Origin: CAKAHY01 sp963522175
GTDB lineage: Bacteria > Bacillota > Clostridia > Lachnospirales > Lachnospiraceae
Assembly (NCBI GenBank): GCA_963522175.1
Contig: CAUQXC010000006.1
Location: 1 to 64,000, forward strand
DNA: 64,000 nucleotides
Reading direction: 5' to 3'
Positions 17,930 to 27,199 of this stretch are shown here, piece by piece (positions within the stretch are counted from its first letter, which is position 1; each line of letters opens with the position of its first letter). Under the pieces are notes generated by a model that was given only the letters and a program-made list of their open reading frames with translations, ran no database searches and had not been told where the DNA came from. The translations under genes and the position numbers were made by a program.

Positions 17930-18666
17930 TATTTCTCCTGATTTATTTCAAGTAATTTTTCCCTTATCTTACTTCTCGAATACTCACCTACCCTCTTTCT
18001 CGTCTCCTTATCAAGCTCCTCAATGTATATAGGCGGTAAATATTCCACAATTACCTTTGTCTTTTTTACTATCGGAAATTGTCTTTCGAATATATTCCTT
18101 GTTTTACTTAAAGCTACCGGCACTACCGGAGCCTTGGCTTTTTCGGCTATCTTAAAGGTTCCCTCTTTAAACTCCGCCATAGCGGTTTCATCCTCACCCG
18201 AAATCCTTGTTCCTTCCGGACACACCCAAACGGATACTCCGCTTTTAACCTTTTCTATAGCGGCAAGCACTATTTTTAAGCCCTGCTTCAAGTCATCTCT
18301 GTCAAGAAAGAGGCAGTTTACTATATCCATCCATTGTTTAAGCAAAATATATCTGCGCATTTCCGCTTTTGCTATGAAACCCAGTCTTTTAGGGGTATAT
18401 GCATAAGCAAGAAGGATATCAAAGTAGCTTCTGTGATTGCTTATAAATAAAACACCGCCCTCCGGTATATTTTTCTCACCTCTTATTTCAACTTCGGTTC
18501 CGGCTATAAAAAGCATGCCTTTAAATACAAGGGCTACTATCTTCTGCCCTATTTTTGACGAGAGCTCATTATTGAACCTTTTTATTATCAACAATACGAG
18601 CATAAACGGTATCATTACAACAAGGTACAATACCAATAAAAAAACTATAAATACAAATCTAAACAT
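17929..18666 (-). CDS. plsC: 1-acyl-sn-glycerol-3-phosphate acyltransferase
   Basis: A protein of 245 residues that acylates lysophosphatidic acid to phosphatidic acid at the membrane. The first 30 residues are a hydrophobic anchor. The acyltransferase motifs are SNHRSYFDIL (HxxxxD), LFLDRDD, VCPEGTRISG and VPVALSKT. GGAGC lies upstream of the ATG. It is the first gene of the run plsC-pheA-DUF815-ligase-sugar transferase, which is packed with overlaps or gaps of one base. Confidence 0.93.
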   Translation of the reverse strand: MFRFVFIVFLLVLYLVVMIPFMLVLLIIKRFNNELSSKIGQKIVALVFKGMLFIAGTEVEIRGEKNIPEGGVLFISNHRSYFDILLAYAYTPKRLGFIAKAEMRRYILLKQWMDIVNCLFLDRDDLKQGLKIVLAAIEKVKSGVSVWVCPEGTRISGEDETAMAEFKEGTFKIAEKAKAPVVPVALSKTRNIFERQFPIVKKTKVIVEYLPPIYIEELDKETRKRVGEYSRSKIREKLLEINQEK

Positions 18667-18766
18667 AGATAAGCTCCATTCCGTTTCAACTTCGTTTATA
18701 TTTTGAGAACTGTCTAAAAGGTATTCCCATCGTAATATAATAATTTATTTCCATACTTAATTCAAG

Positions 18767-19408
18767 TTATTCGCTTTTTTGTTTCTTTTCTTTTTTTAAC
18801 AGGCACATAAGATATGACAAGGTTATAAATATAAGTAATAACAATATGCAATACATAACAACCTTCGGTATACCCATTTCATACACATTAAGGAAAAAAT
18901 ACGGAAACGGACTGTCCTCATTTTCCGGTATAGGTATGTTGAAAACGAGACCTCTTATAAGTGCATAGATAAGATATAGTATAGGCAATACCGTCCACCT
19001 CAAAGGCTCAAATGCTCTGTACATTCCCTTTATATCATACTTTTTCCAATTTGCAATGGTGAGTATGGGCACAATCAGATGCAGAGTGATATTTTTAACC
19101 TTGAAAAAATCAACTCTGCTTTGCCTTGGAAGCAATAAAATCACATATGTAAAAAAAGTAAGAAGTATAGTTGCGGTCACTCCGGCTTTAAGCCTTGTAT
19201 AAGTCTTTGAATTTATTATTTCCGCCTTGTCTTTATACAGTAAATAAAGGTGGTAGGAAAAGAATATCAAGACCAGACAGTTTGATAAAACGGTGTAATA
19301 GGTAAATACGTACCATTTATTCGGTTTTATATGAAAATACAAGCCTAAAATACCTGAAATTATAATAATAATACTCTCTAAAATTTGTTCTTTTTTATTT
19401 TTAATCAT
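18767..19408 (-). CDS. Pr6Pr family membrane protein
   Basis: A protein of 213 residues with six membrane helices. The pattern FTYYTVLSNCLV near residue 37, then KNITLHLIVPILTI, RAFEPLRWTVLPILYLIYALIRG (shown here in part of the family signature) and PYFFLNVYEMG is typical of Pr6Pr proteins, related to the FAR-17a/AIG1 fold. That fold includes eukaryotic hydrolases of fatty acid esters, but bacterial function is unknown. The C-terminus is a lysine-rich cytoplasmic tail. It is a single gene with no clear terminator before plsC's start region. Confidence 0.75.
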   Translation of the reverse strand: MIKNKKEQILESIIIIISGILGLYFHIKPNKWYVFTYYTVLSNCLVLIFFSYHLYLLYKDKAEIINSKTYTRLKAGVTATILLTFFTYVILLLPRQSRVDFFKVKNITLHLIVPILTIANWKKYDIKGMYRAFEPLRWTVLPILYLIYALIRGLVFNIPIPENEDSPFPYFFLNVYEMGIPKVVMYCILLLLIFITLSYLMCLLKKEKKQKSE

Positions 19409-19533
19409 ACTTGCCTTTCTGAAATTATAATGTATTTTATCTGAATTTTACTACTTTCCCCATACCTTTTCAAGTTCGCAATTCAACTTAACATATGTAA
19501 AAGGGCTACTTGAAAACAGATAACTTCAAAAGA

Positions 19534-19566
19534 GGAGAGTGCGACCCGTTTTGAGTCACACTCTCC
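19534..19566 (-). terminator. Terminator of clpB
   Basis: Stem GGAGAGTG/CACTCTCC, extended by GAC/GTC beyond one mismatch, about 65 bases after the clpB stop. The minus-strand tail is TCTTTTG, so it is of moderate strength. Confidence 0.6.
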
Positions 19567-19630
19567 CTGAATATTTTGTACCGTAGGGATTAAACTTAAT
19601 TTTTTCACAACAGCCCTTTATTCTTCATTT

Positions 19631-22222
19631 TTAGGATTCCACTCTTGCAATCAATTTATTTTCGTCCTTATCTATAACTATTATGTCGCCGGCGCTAAGT
19701 CTGGCCTCGCCAAGAATAAGCTTTGCAACCAATGTTTCAACATTTTTCTGTAAGTACCTTTTTAGAGGTCTTGCACCGAAGCTCGGGTCATAGGCATTGG
19801 CTATTATGAAAGCTTTTGCATCGTTGGTAACGACTATGCCAAGCTCCTTGTCCGAAAGCCTCTTGTTTAAATCCTCTATAAGGAGCTCCACAATGTTCGA
19901 AATATCCGCTTTTGACAAAGGCTTAAACAATATAATCTCGTCAAGCCTGTTGAGAAATTCCGGTCTGAAATGCTCTCTAAGCCTAAGCTTTACGGACATT
20001 TGAGCTTCCGTACTTATATTCCCTTCCTCATCCGTTCCTTCAAGAAGGTCTGCGGATCCTATATTAGATGTCATAATTATTACGGTATTTTTAAAGTCCA
20101 CCGTTTTTCCGAGAGAATCCGTTATCCTTCCGTCATCAAGCACCTGAAGAAGTATATTGAATACATCCGGATGGGCTTTCTCTATTTCGTCAAACAGTAC
20201 AACCGAATACGGCTTTCTTCTTACGGCTTCCGTAAGCTGTCCGCCTTCATCATAGCCCACATATCCCGGAGGCGCTCCTATAAGTCTGCTTACCGAGAAT
20301 TTCTCCATGTACTCGCTCATATCTATACGTATAATATTGCTTTCTTCATCGAAAAGATTTTCCGCAAGGGCTTTTGCAAGCTCGGTCTTACCTACACCGG
20401 TAGGACCTAAAAACAGGAATGAACCTATAGGCTTTGTAGGGTCTTTGATGCCCGCTTTGGATCTTTGTATGGCTTCACTGACAAGGCTTACAGCCTCATC
20501 CTGACCTATAACTCTCTTATGTAGGGTTTCGTCAAGGTGAAGTGTCTTACTCTTTTCGGACTCATTGAGCTTGGTTATAGGAATACCCGTCCATCTTGAT
20601 ATAATCTTCGCTATTTCTTCCTCAGTTACAGCCTCATGCACCAGACTGAGTTCTTTATCCGATAACTTCTTCTCCTCTTCCTCCAGCTTTTTTTGAAGCT
20701 CCGGCAGGATTCCGTATTGTAACTGAGCGGCAAGATTGTAGTCACCCTTTCTTTGAGCGGCTTCCAGCTCTCTTCCTCTGTTCTCTATTTCTTCACGTAT
20801 AGCGGCAAGGTTTTCCACGCTCGCTTTTTCGTTTTCCCACCTTGTTTTTTGCTCTTTAAATTCGTCCTTAAGACCTGCCAACTCCTCTTGAAGATTTATA
20901 AGCCTTTCCTTTGACAGGTTATCCGTTTCTTTTTTAAGAGCCGTTTCCTCTATTTCAAGCTGCATAATCCTTCTTTTGAGTTCGTCAAGCTCAGCCGGCA
21001 TGGAATCAAGCTCGGTCTTTATAAGGGCACATGCCTCGTCAACAAGGTCTATGGCTTTATCCGGTAAAAACCTGTCGCTTATATATCTGTTTGATAAGGT
21101 TGCCGCACTTACAAGCGCGGAATCCGTGATTTTAACACCGTGATATGTTTCATATCTGTCCTTAATACCTCTTAAAATCGAAATCGTATCTTCCAAAGTA
21201 GGTTCTTCAACCAAAACAGGTTGGAAACGTCTTTCGAGAGCAGGATCTTTTTCAATGTATTTTCTGTATTCATCCAAGGTTGTAGCACCTATACAATGGA
21301 GCTCTCCCCTTGCAAGCATAGGCTTTAACATATTTCCCGCATCCATGCTGCCTTCGGTCTTTCCCGCTCCTACTATGGTATGAAGCTCGTCTATAAAGAG
21401 AATAATTTCGCCTTCCGACTTTTTAACCTCTTCAAGCACGGCTTTAAGCCTTTCCTCAAATTCTCCTCTGTACTTGGCTCCTGCAACCAGCGAACCCATA
21501 TCGAGTGCGAAAAGTCTTTTATTTTTCAGTCCCTCAGGCACATCTCCCCTTACTATACGTTGTGCCAGACCTTCAACTACAGCAGTTTTACCTACTCCCG
21601 GCTCACCTATAAGAACAGGATTATTTTTTGTCTTTCTGCTGAGTATCCTTATTGTGTTTCTTATATGCGCATCCCTGCCTATAACAGGGTCAAGCTTTCC
21701 GCTTTTTGCCCTCTCAACCAGATCATAACCGTATTTATTAAGCGTATCGTAGGTTGCTTCCGGATTATCGCTCATTACTCTTTGATTTCCCCTCACCTCC
21801 GAGAGTACCTTCAAAAAGCTGTCCCTGTCTATGCCGTATTTTGTAAACAATTTTTTTACGGCGGGATTTGCCTCTTTTATAAGTCTCAGAAACAAATGTT
21901 CAACACTTACGTAATCGTCCCCCATGCCCTTCGCTTCATCACCGGCATTAACCAAAACCTTGTTAAGATCCGCTCCCATATATACAGATGCATTTCCCGA
22001 AACCTTAGGTAGGGCTGCTGTCGCCGCTCTTAAGTCGTTTTTAAAATCATCTATATTTATATTCATTCTCTCAAGCAGACTTACTATAAGAGAATTATCA
22101 AGCTCTGTCAGTGCAAGGAGTAGATGTTCCTGTGTAAGCTGTTGGTTACCGTATTCATAAGCAATCTTTTCTATATTTTGAACCGCCTCCAACGATTTTT
22201 GCGTAAACTTATTTATATTCAT
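19631..22222 (-). CDS. clpB: ATP-dependent disaggregase ClpB
   Basis: A hexameric AAA+ chaperone of 863 residues that pulls proteins out of aggregates with DnaK. In order: Clp N-domain repeats (1-145), first AAA domain with Walker A GEPGVGKTA near 203, the coiled-coil middle domain (about 400-525) that marks ClpB, second AAA domain with GPTGVGKTE near 605, and the C-terminal D2-small domain. Sensor and arginine-finger regions (ALERRFQPV, FRPEFLNRLDE) are intact. GAGGAGG precedes the ATG. No CIRCE or CtsR operator was seen at its promoter. Confidence 0.96.
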   Translation of the reverse strand: MNINKFTQKSLEAVQNIEKIAYEYGNQQLTQEHLLLALTELDNSLIVSLLERMNINIDDFKNDLRAATAALPKVSGNASVYMGADLNKVLVNAGDEAKGMGDDYVSVEHLFLRLIKEANPAVKKLFTKYGIDRDSFLKVLSEVRGNQRVMSDNPEATYDTLNKYGYDLVERAKSGKLDPVIGRDAHIRNTIRILSRKTKNNPVLIGEPGVGKTAVVEGLAQRIVRGDVPEGLKNKRLFALDMGSLVAGAKYRGEFEERLKAVLEEVKKSEGEIILFIDELHTIVGAGKTEGSMDAGNMLKPMLARGELHCIGATTLDEYRKYIEKDPALERRFQPVLVEEPTLEDTISILRGIKDRYETYHGVKITDSALVSAATLSNRYISDRFLPDKAIDLVDEACALIKTELDSMPAELDELKRRIMQLEIEETALKKETDNLSKERLINLQEELAGLKDEFKEQKTRWENEKASVENLAAIREEIENRGRELEAAQRKGDYNLAAQLQYGILPELQKKLEEEEKKLSDKELSLVHEAVTEEEIAKIISRWTGIPITKLNESEKSKTLHLDETLHKRVIGQDEAVSLVSEAIQRSKAGIKDPTKPIGSFLFLGPTGVGKTELAKALAENLFDEESNIIRIDMSEYMEKFSVSRLIGAPPGYVGYDEGGQLTEAVRRKPYSVVLFDEIEKAHPDVFNILLQVLDDGRITDSLGKTVDFKNTVIIMTSNIGSADLLEGTDEEGNISTEAQMSVKLRLREHFRPEFLNRLDEIILFKPLSKADISNIVELLIEDLNKRLSDKELGIVVTNDAKAFIIANAYDPSFGARPLKRYLQKNVETLVAKLILGEARLSAGDIIVIDKDENKLIARVES

Positions 22223-22260
22223 ACTATATCCTCCTCGTATGTTATATTTGTTATACTTGT

Positions 22261-22289
22261 ACTATAACACATAACAAACATGAGGTCAA
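22261..22289 (-). promoter_or_regulatory. Promoter of clpB
   Basis: Minus-strand TTGACC (22289-22284), 17 bases, TATAGT (22266-22261). It is a good housekeeping-type promoter about 40 bases before the start. No inverted repeat like CIRCE overlaps it. Confidence 0.75.
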
Positions 22290-22315
22290 GCACTTTTTAA
22301 GGTTTTTTAGGCACG

Positions 22316-22344
22316 AAAAAAACTAGCCTTGCGGCTAGCTTTTT
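22316..22344. terminator. Terminator of pyrC, possibly bidirectional
   Basis: Stem CTAGCC (22323-22328) with GGCTAG (22333-22338) and loop TTGC, with A-rich and T-rich flanks on both strands. On the minus strand it ends the transcript of pyrC, whose stop is about 150 bases upstream. The stretch between holds nothing else that I can identify. Confidence 0.7.
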
Positions 22345-22495
22345 CCTGTTAGAGTGATATAGGAGTGCATAATGCACGTGTAGTGAAAGATCAACGCAAT
22401 AAACTCTCATCTACAGGCTCTATAATACCATCTAATCTAAATTTTGACAAGCCTTTTTTGATAAAAGCTATGTTTTTTTTAAGTACATTATTTTC

Positions 22496-23794
22496 CTATT
22501 CTCGAGCATCATATTGCAAGGTACCGTTACATATAGTAAGTAAAACTTTACCTTTGAGCTCACTTCCTAAAAACGGTGAGTTCGATGATTTACTGTGACT
22601 TCTTTTGTATACCCATTTTTTCTCAGGATCGAAAACCGTTATATTGGCAACCTTATCTTCTTTTATATAACCCAGATCCAAATTATAAAATTTTGCCGGC
22701 TGATAGCTCATAAGAGATATAAGCTTGGAAAGATTTATATGCCCCGCATCCACAAGGTTCATTATACCGAGAGACAGGGATGTTTCAAGACCTATTATTC
22801 CGCTCGGCGCTTTTGTAAACTCTCTGTCCTTTTCATCCTTGGAATGAGGTGCATGGTCGGTAGCTATAACCTCTATGGTTCCGTCTTTGATACCCTCTAT
22901 TATTGCCTGCCTGTCCGCCTCTTCTCTTAAAGGAGGATTCATTTTCGCCAAAGTACCGTGTTTAAGAACCGCCTCCTGTGTAAGCGAAAAGTGATGAGGT
23001 GTAGCTTCGGCAAAGACTCTTACCCCTTGCGACTTGGCTTTTCTTACCGCCTCAACACTTTCTTTTGCACTTATATGTTGTATGCAAATGAGCGCTCCGG
23101 TTTCTTTTGCCAGCCTGCAATCTCTTTCCACCATTATCTGTTCCGCCTTCGCATCCGCCCCTGTAAGTCCGAGTTTCTTTGCGACTTCTCCGGTATTTAC
23201 ACCCGCCTCCGTAACGAACTCCTTCGCCTCTTCATGGAAAGAAAGCGGAATTTTTAAACTTCTCGCCTTTCTCATAGCTTCTTTACATACGTCTTCATCA
23301 CAAAGGGGCAGTCCGTCATCGGTAAAGCCCACCGCTCCGCTGTCTCTGAGTAGCTTCATATCTACAATTTCCTTGCCGCCCATACCCTTTGTAATACAGG
23401 CACAGCTTCGTATATTGATACATGCTTTTTTGCCTTCACGTATTACATATAAGAGAGTTTCTTCATCATCTACAGGCGGATTTGTATTTGCCATAGCCAC
23501 AAGACAGACAAAGCCTCCTGCCGCACCCGCTTTTGCCGCCGTCTTTATATCTTCTTTATGTGTAAAGCCGGGATCTCTCAAATGCACGTGAGTATCCACG
23601 AAGCCCGGTGCAATAACGAGATTCCTGCAATCTATAACTTCAAGCTTTTCTCCCTTGGCTCTCGCAATGAGAGGGGCTTCAAAGCTTAAATCCTCTCCTA
23701 TCTTAATGATTTTTCTTTCAGCAATAAGTACGTCTCTTATATCATCCGTTCTTGTGGCAGGGTCTATAAGCCTACCTTGTTTTAACATTATCAT
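22496..23794 (-). CDS. pyrC: Dihydroorotase
   Basis: A protein of 432 residues, class I dihydroorotase, which closes carbamoyl aspartate to dihydroorotate in pyrimidine synthesis. The metal site reads DTHVHLRDPG near residue 65. Further landmarks are the second metal His residues (FHEEA, CIQHIS), the catalytic ATDHAPHSKDEK, and the substrate loop KMNPPLR. The start overlaps the stop of the MBL-fold gene as ATGA. No other pyrimidine genes are near it. Confidence 0.95.
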   Translation of the reverse strand: MIMLKQGRLIDPATRTDDIRDVLIAERKIIKIGEDLSFEAPLIARAKGEKLEVIDCRNLVIAPGFVDTHVHLRDPGFTHKEDIKTAAKAGAAGGFVCLVAMANTNPPVDDEETLLYVIREGKKACINIRSCACITKGMGGKEIVDMKLLRDSGAVGFTDDGLPLCDEDVCKEAMRKARSLKIPLSFHEEAKEFVTEAGVNTGEVAKKLGLTGADAKAEQIMVERDCRLAKETGALICIQHISAKESVEAVRKAKSQGVRVFAEATPHHFSLTQEAVLKHGTLAKMNPPLREEADRQAIIEGIKDGTIEVIATDHAPHSKDEKDREFTKAPSGIIGLETSLSLGIMNLVDAGHINLSKLISLMSYQPAKFYNLDLGYIKEDKVANITVFDPEKKWVYKRSHSKSSNSPFLGSELKGKVLLTICNGTLQYDARE

Positions 23795-24516
23795 AATGTA
23801 AATTCTTCACCTTCTCTTTCTATTTTTACTACATTATCCGTCATTTTATTCTGTAAAAGTCTTTGTTTAAGTTTATCCGTTATGTCGTAGCTTCCGTTAA
23901 AATGCATAGGAAAAATATGCTTCGCTCCCACAAGCTTGATAAAATACTCTATTCCGAGGTATGCATTATCCTCCTGCCTGTTGTCAAGCGGAATAAAGGC
24001 TGCATCTATAGCCTTCCCGTCCTTTTTTGTAAGCTCTTTCATTAAATTAAGACCGCTCATATAATTTTTTTCCTGATCTTCATTCCACGGATAAGGTTCA
24101 CCCTCCCAGTACCAATAATTAAGGTCTCCCGCATGGTACAATCTCTTTTTACATACATCCGCTATGAAAGCAAGACCCTCATCCGTAGATTCATAAGTAT
24201 GTATGTAAAGCTCAATATCACCGATTTTAATTAGTCTGTCACAATTTGCCGACAGCATGATTACCTTATCCTTAAGATTTCTCATTCGACTGTCCGTCGG
24301 AATATCATCCGAGATTACATAACAAATATTTTTCACCTCGTCCGCTAAGTTAAAAATCTTTCTTGTAAAATGGTCATAATGCCTGTGACTGACAAAAACT
24401 ACAAGCGGTTTATCCTCCTCAAAGCGCGGAAGCTCTCCCTTGTAATAATCGAATAAAATATTTATCTCATCCATAAAGACGGCAAAAGAACTGTGCCCTA
24501 TATATTTTACTTTCAT
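23791..24516 (-). CDS. MBL-fold metal-dependent hydrolase
   Basis: About 241 residues. The start is set at ATG 24516, which follows AAGGAGAATT. The metallo-beta-lactamase core is visible: IGHSSF, VSHRHYDHF (HxHxDH with Arg in place of the usual small residue), YHAGDLNYWYWEG and the final FPMHFNGSYD. It is of the UlaG-like class rather than a beta-lactamase. Its substrate is unknown. It overlaps pyrC by four bases, so the two are co-translated, although the pairing does not by itself show a pyrimidine role. Confidence 0.8.
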   Translation of the reverse strand: MKVKYIGHSSFAVFMDEINILFDYYKGELPRFEEDKPLVVFVSHRHYDHFTRKIFNLADEVKNICYVISDDIPTDSRMRNLKDKVIMLSANCDRLIKIGDIELYIHTYESTDEGLAFIADVCKKRLYHAGDLNYWYWEGEPYPWNEDQEKNYMSGLNLMKELTKKDGKAIDAAFIPLDNRQEDNAYLGIEYFIKLVGAKHIFPMHFNGSYDITDKLKQRLLQNKMTDNVVKIEREGEEFTL

Positions 24517-24635
24517 AATTCTCCTTGTTCTTATATATATATATGTAAAATTATAACACATATATAGAAATTTTCTAAGTAAAACAAAATACTTCTTTAC
24601 ATTACCACTTTACTATGCTACTATAATAAAGTAAA

Positions 24636-24664
24636 TTGACTTTATTGCTAAACTATAGTTTAAT
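24636..24664 (+). promoter_or_regulatory. Promoter with a palindromic operator for the ABC transporter
   Basis: TTGACT (24636-24641), 17 bases, TTTAAT (24659-24664). A perfect 14 bp palindrome, TAAACTATAGTTTA (24649-24662), covers the spacer and the start of the -10 box, where a repressor would block polymerase. A separate perfect hairpin, TATCAAAAGT with ACTTTTGATA (24674-24701), lies in the leader. Confidence 0.6.
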
Positions 24665-24748
24665 GGTATAGGATATCAAAAGTGTTTATCGACTTTTGAT
24701 ATATGTTATGCAACTGTTAATTATATCAAATTTAGGAGGATAGTACAA

Positions 24749-25636
24749 ATGAGAAAAATTATCAACGTTACCCTTTTTGCAACCCTTGCCCTCGCTCTTT
24801 GTGCATGCGCAAAGAATGTAGCCGGCGAAAGCACAACAGCACAGAGCGCTTCAACGGAAAGTATGGCAGCTTCCGATAAAGCCGATAAAGGTGAAAGCAA
24901 AGCAGATAATAAGGACTCGGCGCTTTCATTTGATAATGACGGCAAGCTTACAGTAGGCTTTGATAAGAATTTCCCGCCTATGGGCTTTGTGGGAAGTGAC
25001 GGAGAATTTACCGGCTTTGACCTTGATCTTGCCAAAGAAGCGGCAAAGCGTATGGGACTTGAAATAGTTTATCAGCCTATAGCTTGGGATGCCAAGGATA
25101 TGGAGCTTAATTCCGGCACTATAGACGTTATCTGGAACGGCTTTACCATGACCGGAAGAGAGGATGCTTACCTCTGGTCCGAGCCTTACATGGAAAATTC
25201 TCAGGTATTTGTAGTAAGAAAAGATTCAGGTATAAGCGACTTTTCAGGCTTAAAAGATAAAATAGTGGAAGTACAGAGCGATTCCTCCGCAGAAGCTGTT
25301 CTTGAAGAAATGAAGGATCTGACTTCAAGCTTTAAGGAGCTTAAGAAGACCCCTGACTATAATACAGGCTTTATGGATCTTGAAAGCGGAGCTATAGATG
25401 CCCTTGCAATGGATGAGGTCGTTGCCGCATATCAGCTTGAAACAAGAGATACCGATGATTTCATAATTCTTGATAAGGCTCTCGCAACAGAGCAGTACGC
25501 TGTAGGTCTTGCCAAGAACAACAAGGCTCTCAGAGACAAGCTGCAGGCAGCACTTGATGCTATGCAGGCTGACGGAACCATTTCAAAAATATCCAACCAA
25601 TGGTTCGGCAAGGATGTAAGCATATCCAACAAATAA
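24749..25636 (+). CDS. Amino-acid ABC transporter, substrate-binding lipoprotein
   Basis: A protein of 295 residues. The lipoprotein signal ends in the lipobox LCAC near residue 22, followed by a Ser/Ala/Lys linker to about residue 50. The rest is a SBP_bac_3 domain for polar amino acids: LTVGFDKNFPPMGFVG, GFDLDLAKEAAKRMGL, DVIWNGFTMTGRE with the substrate-binding Thr and Arg, VEVQSDSSAEAV, and IDALAMDEV. Cystine and glutamine binders look alike, so the substrate is left open. TTAGGAGGATAG precedes the ATG. Permease and ATPase genes follow. Confidence 0.92.
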   Translation: MRKIINVTLFATLALALCACAKNVAGESTTAQSASTESMAASDKADKGESKADNKDSALSFDNDGKLTVGFDKNFPPMGFVGSDGEFTGFDLDLAKEAAKRMGLEIVYQPIAWDAKDMELNSGTIDVIWNGFTMTGREDAYLWSEPYMENSQVFVVRKDSGISDFSGLKDKIVEVQSDSSAEAVLEEMKDLTSSFKELKKTPDYNTGFMDLESGAIDALAMDEVVAAYQLETRDTDDFIILDKALATEQYAVGLAKNNKALRDKLQAALDAMQADGTISKISNQWFGKDVSISNK

Positions 25637-25674
25637 CATCCTGATATTACACAAACCTATGTGAAGGAGTTTCT

Positions 25675-26325
25675 ATGTCATTATTAAATATTTTTAGGGA
25701 TCTCAGCTCCGGAATGGCTACAAGCTTGATTATTTTTGCCGTTACGCTGATAGTTTCCCTTCCTTTGGGGCTAATAGTTTCTTTTTGCCGCATGAGCAAA
25801 AATCCTATAATTTTAAATATAACCAAAGTATATATATCCTTAATGCGAGGAACTCCTTTAATTTTGCAGCTTATGTTCATATACTTCGGTCCCTACTATA
25901 TTTTCGGTATAAGAATAAGCAATTCCTACAGGATGTGGGCGGCTCTTATAGGCTTTTCGGTCAACTATGCCGCCTACTTTGCCGAAATATACCGTTCAGG
26001 CATACAGTCCATGCCCAAGGGGCAATATGAAGCGGCAAAAATACTCGGCTATTCAAAGGTTCAGACTTTTTTTGTCATAATATTGCCGCAGGTTATAAAA
26101 AGAATTTTGCCTTCGGTTACAAACGAGGTTATAACCCTTGTAAAAGACACCTCTCTCGCATTTACCATAAGCGTTACGGAGATGTTTTCCACCGCAAGGG
26201 AAATAGCCAGCAGGCAGGCCGATATAATGCCCTTTATCGCAGCCGCAATCTTTTATTATGTATTCAATTTTGTAGTTGCATATGCAATGGAATATGCTGA
26301 AAAGAAAATGAACTATTACAGCTAG
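25675..26325 (+). CDS. Amino-acid ABC transporter permease
   Basis: A protein of 216 residues with five membrane helices, His/Glu/Gln/Arg/opine type. The N-terminal half carries MRGTPLILQLMF. The EAA loop reads QYEAAKILGYSKVQTFFVI, which docks on the ATPase. NEVITLVKDTSLA follows. GAAGGAG lies upstream of the ATG. The gene is 38 bases after the binding protein and 9 before the ATPase. Confidence 0.93.
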   Translation: MSLLNIFRDLSSGMATSLIIFAVTLIVSLPLGLIVSFCRMSKNPIILNITKVYISLMRGTPLILQLMFIYFGPYYIFGIRISNSYRMWAALIGFSVNYAAYFAEIYRSGIQSMPKGQYEAAKILGYSKVQTFFVIILPQVIKRILPSVTNEVITLVKDTSLAFTISVTEMFSTAREIASRQADIMPFIAAAIFYYVFNFVVAYAMEYAEKKMNYYS

Positions 26326-26334
26326 GAGAAGCTT

Positions 26335-27090
26335 ATGAACATATTGGAAATATCAAATATCAAAAAGAGCTTTGACGGCACGGAAATATTAAAAAATATA
26401 TCTCTGAGTGTCGCCGAGGGCGAAATCTTATCCATAATAGGACCTTCCGGCTCCGGCAAGTCCACTCTGCTTCGTTGCGCCACCTTACTGGAGAAAATGG
26501 ACGACGGCAGCCTGAGCTATATGGGCGAAAACATCGCCATAAGTAAAAACGGTAAGGCAAAGTACGAAGATAAAGAAAAAATCAGGCGTTTAAGTTCCTG
26601 TTTCGGCTTGGTTTTCCAGAATTTCAACCTCTTTCCTCACATGAGCGTAATGCAAAATATTACGGATGCACCCATAAGAGTTCAAAAAAAGAACAAAGAA
26701 GAAGCGAAGAAAAAAGCTCTTGAATTATTGGAGAAAATGAACCTTTCGGATAAAGCGGATGCCTATCCGTATCAGCTTTCCGGCGGACAGTGCCAAAGAG
26801 TTGCAATAGCAAGGGCTTTGGCTCTCGAACCGAAGATACTCTTCTTTGACGAGCCGACATCCGCACTTGACCCTGAGCTAACGAAAGAAGTTTTAAGAGT
26901 TATAAAATCGCTGGCAAGCTTAAATATAGCCATGGTTATAGTTACTCATGAAATGGCATTCGCAAAAGAGATCAGTAACAAGGTTATCTTCATGGACAAG
27001 GGACTTATAGTCGATGAAGGCAGTCCCGAAGAAGTCTTCAATTCCACAAATGAAAGAACCTTGAGCTTCCTCGGAAATTATAATGATTAA
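26335..27090 (+). CDS. Amino-acid ABC transporter ATPase
   Basis: A protein of 251 residues. Walker A is GPSGSGKSTLLR near residue 39, the Q-loop FQNFNLFPHMS, the ABC signature LSGGQCQRVAIARAL, Walker B ILFFDEPTSALDPE, and the switch His in VTHEMAFA. The pattern is that of polar amino-acid importers (GlnQ/TcyC). The SGGQC Cys replaces the usual Gln and is tolerated. It is the last gene of the operon, with a strong terminator 8 bases after the stop. Confidence 0.94.
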   Translation: MNILEISNIKKSFDGTEILKNISLSVAEGEILSIIGPSGSGKSTLLRCATLLEKMDDGSLSYMGENIAISKNGKAKYEDKEKIRRLSSCFGLVFQNFNLFPHMSVMQNITDAPIRVQKKNKEEAKKKALELLEKMNLSDKADAYPYQLSGGQCQRVAIARALALEPKILFFDEPTSALDPELTKEVLRVIKSLASLNIAMVIVTHEMAFAKEISNKVIFMDKGLIVDEGSPEEVFNSTNERTLSFLGNYND

Positions 27091-27097
27091 CGCAAAT

Positions 27098-27138
27098 AAA
27101 AAGACCCGTCACTTCACTTCACCAAGACAGGTCTTTTT
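27098..27138 (+). terminator. Terminator of the ABC transporter operon
   Basis: AAAAAGACCCGTC (27098-27110) pairs with GACAGGTCTTTTT (27126-27138), with one mismatch, ending in a T run. The symmetrical A/T flanks could also stop transcription from the other side. Confidence 0.8.
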
Positions 27139-27199
27139 ATTTACTATCAACTCCAACAAAATCACGGTCAGTTTTCACGTTTGTCTACTCACGCTACAA

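Noticed and set aside
20307..22160. Several plus-strand reading frames inside clpB
   Set aside because: All lie opposite a full-length conserved clpB frame and have no family features.
22223..22310. CIRCE or CtsR operator at clpB
   Set aside because: No TTAGCACTC inverted repeat and no tandem GGTCAAA heptamer set was found. One GGTCAA only overlaps the -35 box.
24721..25035. Antisense reading frame in the binding protein gene
   Set aside because: It mirrors the clear SBP gene, has Ser/Leu-rich composition typical of a shadow, and no binding site.
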